From: an uncultured bacterium
Lineage (GTDB): Bacteria > Verrucomicrobiota > Kiritimatiellia > RFP12 > UBA1067
DNA: 7,192 bases
Direction of reading: 5' to 3'
Assembly: GCA_900547945.1 (NCBI GenBank)
Contig: URIT01000147.1
Span: 1 to 7,192 of the forward strand
Below the pieces are notes generated by a model. It worked only from the letters and a program-made list of their open reading frames with translations. It made no database searches and had not been told where the DNA came from. The position numbers were made by a program, and so were the translations under genes. This document shows positions 1 through 6,021 of the stretch, piece by piece; position 1 is the stretch's first letter; every line of letters starts with the position of its first letter.

Positions 1-118
1 TGCCACCGAATCGCGAACGGGAGCAGGGGAGGACGCGATTCCGTTAGAGGCGGATGAGATTTTTGTGCGTAAGATATTGATAATCAAAAACACTTGACGG
101 GCGGGAAAAGGCTTATCG

Positions 119-148
119 TTGACATGCCACGGGCATATCGTGTATCAT
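119..148 (+). promoter_or_regulatory. Sigma70-like promoter of the operon
   Basis: A perfect -35 hexamer TTGACA (119-124) is followed, after an 18-bp spacer, by TATCAT (143-148), which matches the -10 consensus at five of six positions. Transcription would begin around 154-156, leaving a leader of about 25 nt before the ATG at 180. The surrounding sequence is clearly AT-richer than the rest of the window, as expected for a promoter region. A second -35-like TTGACG at 94-99 has no good -10 at the right distance. No other convincing promoter is seen inside the operon, so this one probably drives all five genes. Confidence 0.7.
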
Positions 149-160
149 ACACCCGTTTTT
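129..160 (+). terminator. Possible intrinsic terminator overlapping the promoter
   Basis: ACGGG (129-133) can pair with CCCGT (152-156). After a 2x2 internal mismatch, TAT (136-138) can pair with ATA (147-149), and a run of five T (156-160) follows at once. This has the layout of a weak rho-independent terminator for transcripts arriving from upstream. Transcripts started at the operon's own promoter would begin at the far edge of the hairpin and escape it. The stem is short and imperfect, so the call is tentative. Confidence 0.35.
140..152. promoter_or_regulatory. 13-bp palindrome over the -10 (possible operator)
   Basis: GTGTAT-C-ATACAC is a perfect inverted repeat (6-bp arms, 1-bp centre) that covers the whole -10 hexamer and reaches almost to the expected start of transcription. 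A dimeric repressor bound here would block RNA polymerase. No regulator gene lies in the window, and short AT-rich palindromes also arise by chance around TATA-like sequences, so the operator role is inferred from position and symmetry only. Confidence 0.35.
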
Positions 161-168
161 ACAACCAT

Positions 169-174
169 AAGGAG
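169..174 (+). promoter_or_regulatory. Ribosome binding site of the isomerase gene
   Basis: AAGGAG lies 5 nt before the ATG at 180 and fixes that start over the in-frame ATG at 192, which has no comparable site. Confidence 0.75.
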
Positions 175-179
175 CATCA

Positions 180-1427
180 ATGAAGATTGGCATGATTGGA
201 ACATTGGCCGTTGCGTCCCTCGCGGTCGTCGGCTGCGGCAAGGCGGGCGGCGGCGCGGAGGCGGCAAAGCCGGACGCGAAGGCTGCGGCGTCCGCGAAGA
301 CGGCGTCCGTCAACAAGGACGAGGTGATGGTCGTCGTGAACGGGAAGAAGCTGACGCGCGGCGAGATCGATGCCGACGTCGAGCTGCTCCTCAAGGCGCG
401 CAAGGACCAGATTCCGCCGGAGCAGATGGATGAGGCGAAGAAGGTGTTCGGCGAGCAGCTGGCTCAGCAGTTCCTCATGAAGACGGCGCTGTTGGACGAG
501 GCGGCGAAGAAGGGCGTGAAGGTTTCGGATGACGAGCGCAAGAAGCAGGAGGCCGACTTCGTCAAGGCGAACGCGGGCCGCCCCGGCGCGCCGAAGTCCT
601 TCGACGAGATCGCCGAGAAGAGCCCGTTCGGCAAGGCGCGCGGCCTCAAGGAGATCGCCGACTCCCTCGTGATCCAAAAGCTCATCGAGCAGGAAGTGAC
701 CTCCAAGATCACGGTCGACGCGAAGAAGGTCGACGAGATGGTGAACGACGCCCAGAAGAAGGCGCTGGATGCCGAGGCGAAGATCCGCGTCCTGAAGAAG
801 TCCTTCGACGGCCTCACCGGCGCGGCGCTCACGAACAAGTTCGCCGAGGTGGCGAAGGCCAATTCCGCATGCCCCTCCAAGGCGAAGGGCGGCGACCTCG
901 GCGAGTTCACGCGCGGCCAGATGGTGCCCGAGTTCGACAAGGTCGCCTTCGCGAGCGAGCCGTTCAAGGTCTCCGACCCCGTCAAGACCCAGTTCGGCTG
1001 GCACCTGATCATGGTCACGAAGAAGACGCCCGCCGTGGAGGCGAAGGGCGACAAGCCCGCCTCGCCCGAGAAGGTGCAGGCCTCGCACATCCTCCTCGAA
1101 GCGCGGCAGGCGCCCTCGAAGGAGCAGGTCGAGCAGGGCATGAAGCGCCAGCAGGAGCAGATGGCGATGCGCGCGTACTTCGAGAAGGTGCGCACGGCGG
1201 CGAAGATCGAGGCACCCGGCTATCCGAACCTGCTGCCGAAGCCTGCGGCCAAGCCGGCCGCGAAGAGCGTCGAGTCGAAGCCCGTCGAGGTCAAGCCGGC
1301 CGCGAAGAGCGTCGCGTCGAAGCCCGTCGAGGTCAAGCCGGCCGCGAAGGGCGCCGACGCGAAGCCGGCCGCCAAGCCCGCCACGCCCGCACCTGCGGCC
1401 AAACCCGCCAAGGCGGAGAAGAAGTAG
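180..1427 (+). CDS. PPIC-type peptidyl-prolyl cis-trans isomerase lipoprotein (SurA/PrsA-like)
   Basis: This 415-residue protein looks like a periplasmic folding factor anchored by lipid. A signal sequence ends in the lipobox VVGC, with Cys19 as the predicted lipidated residue, and an Ala/Lys-rich linker follows. Residues about 47-180 form a SurA-N-like helical region that opens with the typical VNGKKLTRGEID. Residues about 192-282 carry most of a parvulin domain: the CPSKAKGGDLGEF (231-243), GQMVPEF (246-252), VKTQFGWHLI (268-277) series is characteristic. The first parvulin strand, with its histidine, is missing from its usual place; a matching VQASHILLEA occurs after the domain at 299-308. 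Residues 351-415 are a low-complexity Lys/Ala/Pro/Val tail with a tandem repeat. The gene is first in the operon, one base before the oxidoreductase. The family assignment is firm; whether the rearranged domain is an active isomerase is unknown. Confidence 0.9.
   Translation: MKIGMIGTLAVASLAVVGCGKAGGGAEAAKPDAKAAASAKTASVNKDEVMVVVNGKKLTRGEIDADVELLLKARKDQIPPEQMDEAKKVFGEQLAQQFLMKTALLDEAAKKGVKVSDDERKKQEADFVKANAGRPGAPKSFDEIAEKSPFGKARGLKEIADSLVIQKLIEQEVTSKITVDAKKVDEMVNDAQKKALDAEAKIRVLKKSFDGLTGAALTNKFAEVAKANSACPSKAKGGDLGEFTRGQMVPEFDKVAFASEPFKVSDPVKTQFGWHLIMVTKKTPAVEAKGDKPASPEKVQASHILLEARQAPSKEQVEQGMKRQQEQMAMRAYFEKVRTAAKIEAPGYPNLLPKPAAKPAAKSVESKPVEVKPAAKSVASKPVEVKPAAKGADAKPAAKPATPAPAAKPAKAEKK
1251..1349 (+). 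repeat. 42-bp tandem repeat in the isomerase tail
   Basis: Bases 1251-1292 and 1293-1334 are identical except for one base (GAG versus GCG, Glu to Ala), and a third partial copy covers 1335-1349. Each unit encodes 14 residues beginning KPAAKSV and ending KPVEV (protein residues 358-371 and 372-385). The near identity at DNA level points to a recent duplication by slippage or unequal crossing-over. The repeat lies within a positively charged, probably disordered C-terminal tail. Confidence 0.9.
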
Positions 1428-1428
1428 C

Positions 1429-2514
1429 ATGGCGGTGCGCATCGGCGTCGTCGGCGCGGGCGGCATGGCCGCCTACCACATCCCCGGCTTCCGGGCCGGG
1501 GGCGCGGAGGTGGTTGCGCTCGCGGACGTGAACCTCCCCGCCGCGCAGGCCGCGGCGGAGAGGTTCGGCATCGGGAAGGTCTACGCGGACGTCGGCGAGA
1601 TGCTCGCGCGCGCGGACCTGGACGCGGTGAGCGTGATTACCCCGAACAAGTTCCACAAGCCGCTCGTCCTCCAGGCCCTGAAGGCCGGTAAGCACGTCTT
1701 CTGCGAGAAGCCGCCGGCGCTGAACGCCGCCGAGGCCGGGCAGATGGCCGCCGCCGCGCGGAAGGCGGGGCGGACGCTGATGTTCAACTTCAACAACCGC
1801 GCGCGCCCCGAGGCGTACGCGATGAAGAAGGCGATCGACGCCGGGAAGGTCGGCGCGATCAACGCCGCCCAGGCCCTCTGGATCCGCCGCACGGGCATTC
1901 CGGGCTTCGGCGGCTGGTTCACGACGAAGGCGCTGTCGGGCGGCGGGCCGGTGATCGACCTGCTGCATATGATCGACCTCGCGCTCTACTTCATGGACTA
2001 CCCGGAGCCCGCCTACGTACTCGCGAACACGTTCGACACCTTCATGGGCGACCGCCGGTTCAAGGGGCCGTGGGGCATCCCGGACCGCGCGAACGGCGTC
2101 TGCGACGTCGAGGCCGCCGCGCATGGGTTCGTCACGTTCAGGAACGGGGCCGTCCTCTTCCTCCGCACCGCGTGGGCGGAGATGAACAAGCGCGAGGAGG
2201 TGTCCGTCACCTTCCAGGGCACGAAGGCCGGCGGCCTCGTGCGGCGCCTCTTCGGGACGGACGGCGTCGACGAGACGGCCGAGGATGTCTGCGAACTCTA
2301 CACGCAGACGAAGACCGGTGCGCGCGCCGACCGCACGCTCAAGGTGAAGCCCGACCCGGCGATGGGCCGCGTGCGCGCCGCGAAGAACTTCGTCCTCGCC
2401 CTGCGCGGCAAGGAGGCGCCGCTCAACACGCCCGACGAGGCCGTGAAGCTGATGAAGATCATCGACGCGCTCTACGCCTCCGCCGCGCGGAAGGCGCCCG
2501 TGCGGGTGAAGTGA
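1429..2514 (+). CDS. Gfo/Idh/MocA-family NAD(P)-dependent oxidoreductase
   Basis: This 361-residue enzyme has the usual length of the family. The N-terminal Rossmann fold opens with IGVVGAGGMA (residues 5-14, nucleotide-binding glycine motif), with acidic Asp33 at the end of the second strand (ALADVN), which favours NAD over NADP. The signature CEKPPALN (92-99) supplies catalytic Lys94. The C-terminal alpha/beta domain has GGGPVIDLLHMIDL (171-184), where Asp177 and His180 sit at the conserved catalytic positions. No signal peptide is present, so it is cytoplasmic. The start lies one base after the previous stop, and a GGAG at 1415-1418 inside the upstream gene serves as ribosome site, so translation is probably coupled. 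Members oxidise or epimerise sugars, inositols or sugar acids. The substrate here cannot be read from sequence, but its glycosidase neighbours suggest a released sugar or uronic acid. It lacks the twin-arginine signal I associate with GH109 relatives. Confidence 0.93.
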   Translation: MAVRIGVVGAGGMAAYHIPGFRAGGAEVVALADVNLPAAQAAAERFGIGKVYADVGEMLARADLDAVSVITPNKFHKPLVLQALKAGKHVFCEKPPALNAAEAGQMAAAARKAGRTLMFNFNNRARPEAYAMKKAIDAGKVGAINAAQALWIRRTGIPGFGGWFTTKALSGGGPVIDLLHMIDLALYFMDYPEPAYVLANTFDTFMGDRRFKGPWGIPDRANGVCDVEAAAHGFVTFRNGAVLFLRTAWAEMNKREEVSVTFQGTKAGGLVRRLFGTDGVDETAEDVCELYTQTKTGARADRTLKVKPDPAMGRVRAAKNFVLALRGKEAPLNTPDEAVKLMKIIDALYASAARKAPVRVK

Positions 2515-2534
2515 AGCCGGAACGGCGAAGTAAA

Positions 2535-2541
2535 GAGGAGG
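2535..2541 (+). promoter_or_regulatory. Ribosome binding site of the GH88 gene
   Basis: GAGGAGG ends 7 nt before the ATG at 2549. The in-frame stop TAA at 2531-2533 excludes any earlier start, and the next in-frame ATG (2567) lacks a site, so the start is well fixed. Confidence 0.75.
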
Positions 2542-2548
2542 ACGCGGA

Positions 2549-3763
2549 ATGGTCGGTGCGATCTTGATGGCGGCAGCGCTCTTGACGCCGCAGGAGGCGG
2601 AACTGAAGGGGCAGCTGCCCGGGATCTTCGCGCGGTCCGCCGCGCAGTACCGCGCGCTCGACGCGGCGGCGACGCCGCTCCGAAAGGGGGAAATGGCCAC
2701 GCGGAAGGACGGCCCCAGCAGCGACCTCTACGTGCCGCACGGATGGAACGCGAAGACGGGCGCGCTCGACATGCGTTCGGTCTTCTGGTGGACCTCCGGC
2801 CACTTCCCCGGCTCGCTCTGGTACCTCTACGAGGCGACGGGCGAGGCGTTCTTCCGCGACCGCGCGCGCGACTGGACGGACCTGCTCGCGCCGAACGCGC
2901 AGGTGGACGACAACCACGACGTCGGCTTCATCATGTACTGCTCCTACGGCAACGCGCGGCGCCTCCTGAAGACGACGCAGTACGACGCCCTCCTCCTGGA
3001 GACGGCCGCCTCCCTCTCGCGCCGCTTCAACACCGACCTCGGTCTCATCCGCAGCTGGGGGCGGAAGGACGACCGGAAGACCTTCAAGGTCATCCCCGAC
3101 AACCTGATGAACCTGGAGCTGTTGGAGTTCGCCGCGAAGAACGGCGGCGGGGCGCGCTTCGACGAGATCGCCCGCAGCCACGCGACGCAGACGATGAAGC
3201 ACCACTTCCGCGCGGACGGCGGCACCTACCACGTCCTCGACTACGACCAGGTGACGAAGCGCGTGAAAAACATCGACCGCGGCCAGGGCGCGAGCTGCGA
3301 GACGGCCTGGAGCCGGGGGCAGAGCTGGTCGATCTACGGCTACACGATGATGTACCGCGAGACGCGCGATCCCGCCTACCTCGCCTTCGCGCAGAAGCTC
3401 GCCGACTTCGCGATCCGCCATCCTCACATGCCCGCCGACGGCGTGCCCTACTGGGACTACGGCGCGCCGGGCGAGGAGCGCGACACCTCCGCCGCGTCGA
3501 TCATGGCCTCCGGACTCCTCGAACTCGCGGGCTTCGCCGGTGGCGAAAAGGGCGCCGCCTACCGCGCGTTTGCGGTGAAGCAGCTGCTCGCGCTCGCCTC
3601 CCCCGCCTACTTCGCCGCGCCCGGCGCGAACGGGAACTGGCTTCTCCTGCACGGCGTCGGCCACAAGCCCGGCAACAGCGAGATCGACGTGCCGCTCGAC
3701 TACGGCGACTACTACTTCCTGGAGGCGCTGCTGCGCTTCCGGCGCCTCGTCGGCGCGAACTGA
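2549..3763 (+). CDS. GH88 unsaturated glucuronyl hydrolase
   Basis: This 404-residue protein should hydrolyse the 4,5-unsaturated uronic acid from the non-reducing end of oligosaccharides produced by polysaccharide lyases, through hydration of the double bond. The fold is an (alpha/alpha)6 barrel. Asp124 in DNHDVGF (121-127) and Asp184 in IPDNLMN (182-188) are 60 residues apart, close to the spacing I recall for Asp88/Asp149 of the Bacillus GL1 enzyme. His228, Gln246 and Arg256 fall where its His193, Gln211 and Arg221 would be. Other hallmarks are WSRGQSWSIYGY (254-265), PYWDYGAPGEERDTSAAS (300-317) and LLHGVGHKPGNSEID (366-380). The N-terminus is a short hydrophobic stretch (residues 2-12) with no basic residue, so export is uncertain. 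It lies 34 bp after the oxidoreductase and 25 bp before the next glycosidase. Glycan specificity (glycosaminoglycan, gellan, xanthan and so on) cannot be told. Confidence 0.93.
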   Translation: MVGAILMAAALLTPQEAELKGQLPGIFARSAAQYRALDAAATPLRKGEMATRKDGPSSDLYVPHGWNAKTGALDMRSVFWWTSGHFPGSLWYLYEATGEAFFRDRARDWTDLLAPNAQVDDNHDVGFIMYCSYGNARRLLKTTQYDALLLETAASLSRRFNTDLGLIRSWGRKDDRKTFKVIPDNLMNLELLEFAAKNGGGARFDEIARSHATQTMKHHFRADGGTYHVLDYDQVTKRVKNIDRGQGASCETAWSRGQSWSIYGYTMMYRETRDPAYLAFAQKLADFAIRHPHMPADGVPYWDYGAPGEERDTSAASIMASGLLELAGFAGGEKGAAYRAFAVKQLLALASPAYFAAPGANGNWLLLHGVGHKPGNSEIDVPLDYGDYYFLEALLRFRRLVGAN

Positions 3764-3774
3764 GGTTCTTTCCC

Positions 3775-3780
3775 AAGGAG
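3775..3780 (+). promoter_or_regulatory. Ribosome binding site of the clan GH-D glycosidase gene
   Basis: AAGGAG lies 8 nt before the ATG at 3789 and supports that start, which also gives a clean signal peptide. The in-frame ATG three codons later is less well placed. Confidence 0.75.
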
Positions 3781-3788
3781 AAAACGCG

Positions 3789-6002
3789 ATGAAGACGATG
3801 CTGAAGGTTGTTCCGCTGGCCCTCGCGGCGCTGGCCGCCCGGGCCGACACGGCGTTCAAGGCGGGCGAATGGGAGGTGGCCTTCGCGGCCGAAGGGCAGT
3901 CCCTCAAGCTGACGCACGCGGCGAGCGGCGCGGAAGTCGTGGGCGAGCTGATGTTCATGGGCCCCGACCGGGCGACGGACGCGAAGGCGGAGGCCAAGCG
4001 CGAATGGAAGATCGTGGACGCACGCGACGGCGTGCCGCACCGCCTCGCGCTCGTGGACAGGAACAACGACGCCCAGGGGTATCTCACCTTCCAGTCGAAC
4101 GGCGCGCAGGTCTCGTTCCTCGTCTACCATCGCACGGCGCTTGCCTACCGGGGCGAACTCTCCTACACGGGCGAGATCAAGTACCGCGAGGACGCCTTCG
4201 CGGCCGCGACGTTCCCGCTGCCCGGCGAGCGCGTGCTGCAGCTCGCGAGCGGCGACGCCGACTCGCTCCTGAACGACTCGCTCTTCAGCCCCTCGGCGGA
4301 CGAGGCCCTGCAGATCCGCGCGGCCAACCTCCGCCTCGTCTCGGGTGGGCGCGGCACGCACGCCTTCGAGGCGGCCGGGCGCATCACCGAGGCCGCCGAG
4401 GCCGCGTTCGCGTTCAACGTGGAGCGCGACTACTACAAGAACCGCTGGGTGCCATACTACCGGCCCCTCGACCGCGCGCGCAGCCCCCGGCCGCCGACGG
4501 GCTGGATGAGCTGGAACACCTACTTCGACAAGGCGGGCTCAAAGGAAAACCTCGCCGAGGCGCGCCTTGGCACGAAGTACCTCAAGCCGTTCGGCCTTGA
4601 ATTCTGGTCCATCGAGAGCTGGCAGGAGAACTCGAGCGAGCTGCCCGTCTCGAAGTTCTACAACATGGACCTCGAAACGCACCCCGAGCAGTTCCCCGAG
4701 GGCATGAAGTGGCTCGCGGGCGAGATCCGCAAGCTCGGCTTCCGTCCCGGCCTCTGGACCGCGCCGTTCGGCACGGGCAACACGAACTTCTACAAGGCGC
4801 ACCGGGACTGGTTCCTCCACGACAAGGACGGAAAGCCCATCTCCTGCTGGAACGGCAAGTTCACCCTCGACCCCACGGTCGCGGAGGCGCGCGAGCATCT
4901 GCGGAAGATCCACGACATCGCCTCCCACGACTGGGGCTACGAGTTCTTCAAGATCGACGGCATGAGCGGGCGCGGCGCGGGCTACTGCGCGCACCTCTAC
5001 GAGCGGCCCGACATCCGCGCGCGCTTCAAGGACCCGACGTGCCCGAACCCGTTCGAACTCTGCGTGAAGGCGTTCCGCGACGGCATCGGTCCCGACCGCG
5101 TCTTCCTCGCCTGCCAGGGCCATTTCACCGGGGCCGAGGCCGCGTATGCGGACGCCTCGCGGACGGGCGCGGACATCGTCCACCCCAACCAGCCCGTCAA
5201 GTGGGCGAACATCCTCCTGCAGGCCCGCTGCACGATCAACCAGATCTTCGCCCACAACATCGTCTTCTGGGCGGACCCCGACTGCATGCTCGTCTCGCAG
5301 CAGGCGCTCGCGCGGGAGCAGGCGCAGGTGGAGGCGACGATCGTCTCCCTGCCGGGCCAGCAGATGTTCGCGGGCGACAAGCTCGCCACGCTCGCGCCCG
5401 ACCGCATCCGGCTCCTCCAGCAGGCGCTCCCGGTCTGCGACGTGCGCCCCGCCTCGCTCTATCCGTACTTCGGCCATCTGCCGATCTGGAACCTCCACCT
5501 CTCGCGCCCGTTCGGCGACTGGCACGTCGTCGCGCTCTTCAACTGGGACGACGAGCCCGCCGTCGTCGGCTTCGACTGGGACGAGATCGGCGAGCCGGAC
5601 GAGCGCGCGTTCGCGTGCTGGGAGTTCTGGACGGAGTCCTGGCAGGGCGTCAACCAGGAGCATTTCGAGATGCAGGTGCCCGCGCGCAGCGTGCGCCTTC
5701 TCGCCCTCCAGCCCTACGCGGCGCACCCGCAGTTCCTCACGAGCGACCGCCACATGACGCAGGGCGGCGTGGAGCTGAAGGACCAGCGCTGGGCCGACGA
5801 CCGCCTGGAGGCGACGGTCGAGGTGATCGGCGGCTTCCCGATGACCGTGCGCTTCTCGGTGCCCGAGAGCTTCGCGTTCAAGGGGCTTGACGCGCCGGCG
5901 GGTGTGAAGGCCGAGACGCGCGTCGAGGCGGGCGGCAAGGTCCTCGCCGTCACGCTCGCGGCGGAGAAGACGATCGACGTGAAGCTGGTCCTGCGTTTCT
6001 AG
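3789..6002 (+). CDS. Secreted alpha-galactosidase-like glycosidase, clan GH-D (GH27/GH36 type)
   Basis: This 737-residue exported protein begins with a signal peptide (basic MKTMLK, hydrophobic core, likely cleavage after ARA at residue 19). Residues about 25-215 form a beta-rich N-terminal domain like that of GH36 enzymes. The (beta/alpha)8 barrel spans about 235-550: TGWMSWNTYF (237-246, compare the GH27 GWNSWN motif), FRPGLWTAPFGTG (318-330), FFKID (386-390) with Asp390 as likely nucleophile, SRTGADI (457-463) with Asp462 as likely acid/base, and FWADPDCMLV (493-502), matching the clan's NDPD segment. LPGQQMFAGDKL (521-532) is also typical. Residues about 575-737 are all-beta C-terminal domains. 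A retaining alpha-galactosidase or related alpha-glycosidase is most likely. The FKID nucleophile site differs from the classic KWD and KYD forms, so the exact family and sugar are open. Its place beside GH88 suggests action on the same glycan. Confidence 0.82.
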   Translation: MKTMLKVVPLALAALAARADTAFKAGEWEVAFAAEGQSLKLTHAASGAEVVGELMFMGPDRATDAKAEAKREWKIVDARDGVPHRLALVDRNNDAQGYLTFQSNGAQVSFLVYHRTALAYRGELSYTGEIKYREDAFAAATFPLPGERVLQLASGDADSLLNDSLFSPSADEALQIRAANLRLVSGGRGTHAFEAAGRITEAAEAAFAFNVERDYYKNRWVPYYRPLDRARSPRPPTGWMSWNTYFDKAGSKENLAEARLGTKYLKPFGLEFWSIESWQENSSELPVSKFYNMDLETHPEQFPEGMKWLAGEIRKLGFRPGLWTAPFGTGNTNFYKAHRDWFLHDKDGKPISCWNGKFTLDPTVAEAREHLRKIHDIASHDWGYEFFKIDGMSGRGAGYCAHLYERPDIRARFKDPTCPNPFELCVKAFRDGIGPDRVFLACQGHFTGAEAAYADASRTGADIVHPNQPVKWANILLQARCTINQIFAHNIVFWADPDCMLVSQQALAREQAQVEATIVSLPGQQMFAGDKLATLAPDRIRLLQQALPVCDVRPASLYPYFGHLPIWNLHLSRPFGDWHVVALFNWDDEPAVVGFDWDEIGEPDERAFACWEFWTESWQGVNQEHFEMQVPARSVRLLALQPYAAHPQFLTSDRHMTQGGVELKDQRWADDRLEATVEVIGGFPMTVRFSVPESFAFKGLDAPAGVKAETRVEAGGKVLAVTLAAEKTIDVKLVLRF

Positions 6003-6021
6003 GAAAGGAAGGGGAACGACG

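Noticed and set aside
2..97. Open frame running in from the left edge (ending ...FVRKILIIKNT) as the tail of an upstream gene
   Set aside because: Only 31 codons are visible, another frame also stays open to 57, and nothing is recognisable. The upstream gene may end in this region, but the frame cannot be chosen.
94..118. TTGACG (94-99) with TTATCG (113-118) as a second promoter
   Set aside because: The spacer is only 13 bp and the -10 match is poor. The TTGACA/TATCAT pair just downstream is far better.
177..1466. Long minus-strand open frame (429 codons) opposite the isomerase gene
   Set aside because: Its translation is dominated by Leu, Arg and Gly with no recognisable motif, as expected when a gene with G/C-ending codons is read in reverse. 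The plus-strand protein has clear domains.
1333..4087. Overlapping minus-strand open frames opposite the oxidoreductase and GH88 genes
   Set aside because: They are Arg/Ala/Val-rich and without motifs or ribosome sites, and they overlap each other. They are by-products of high GC and biased third codon positions.
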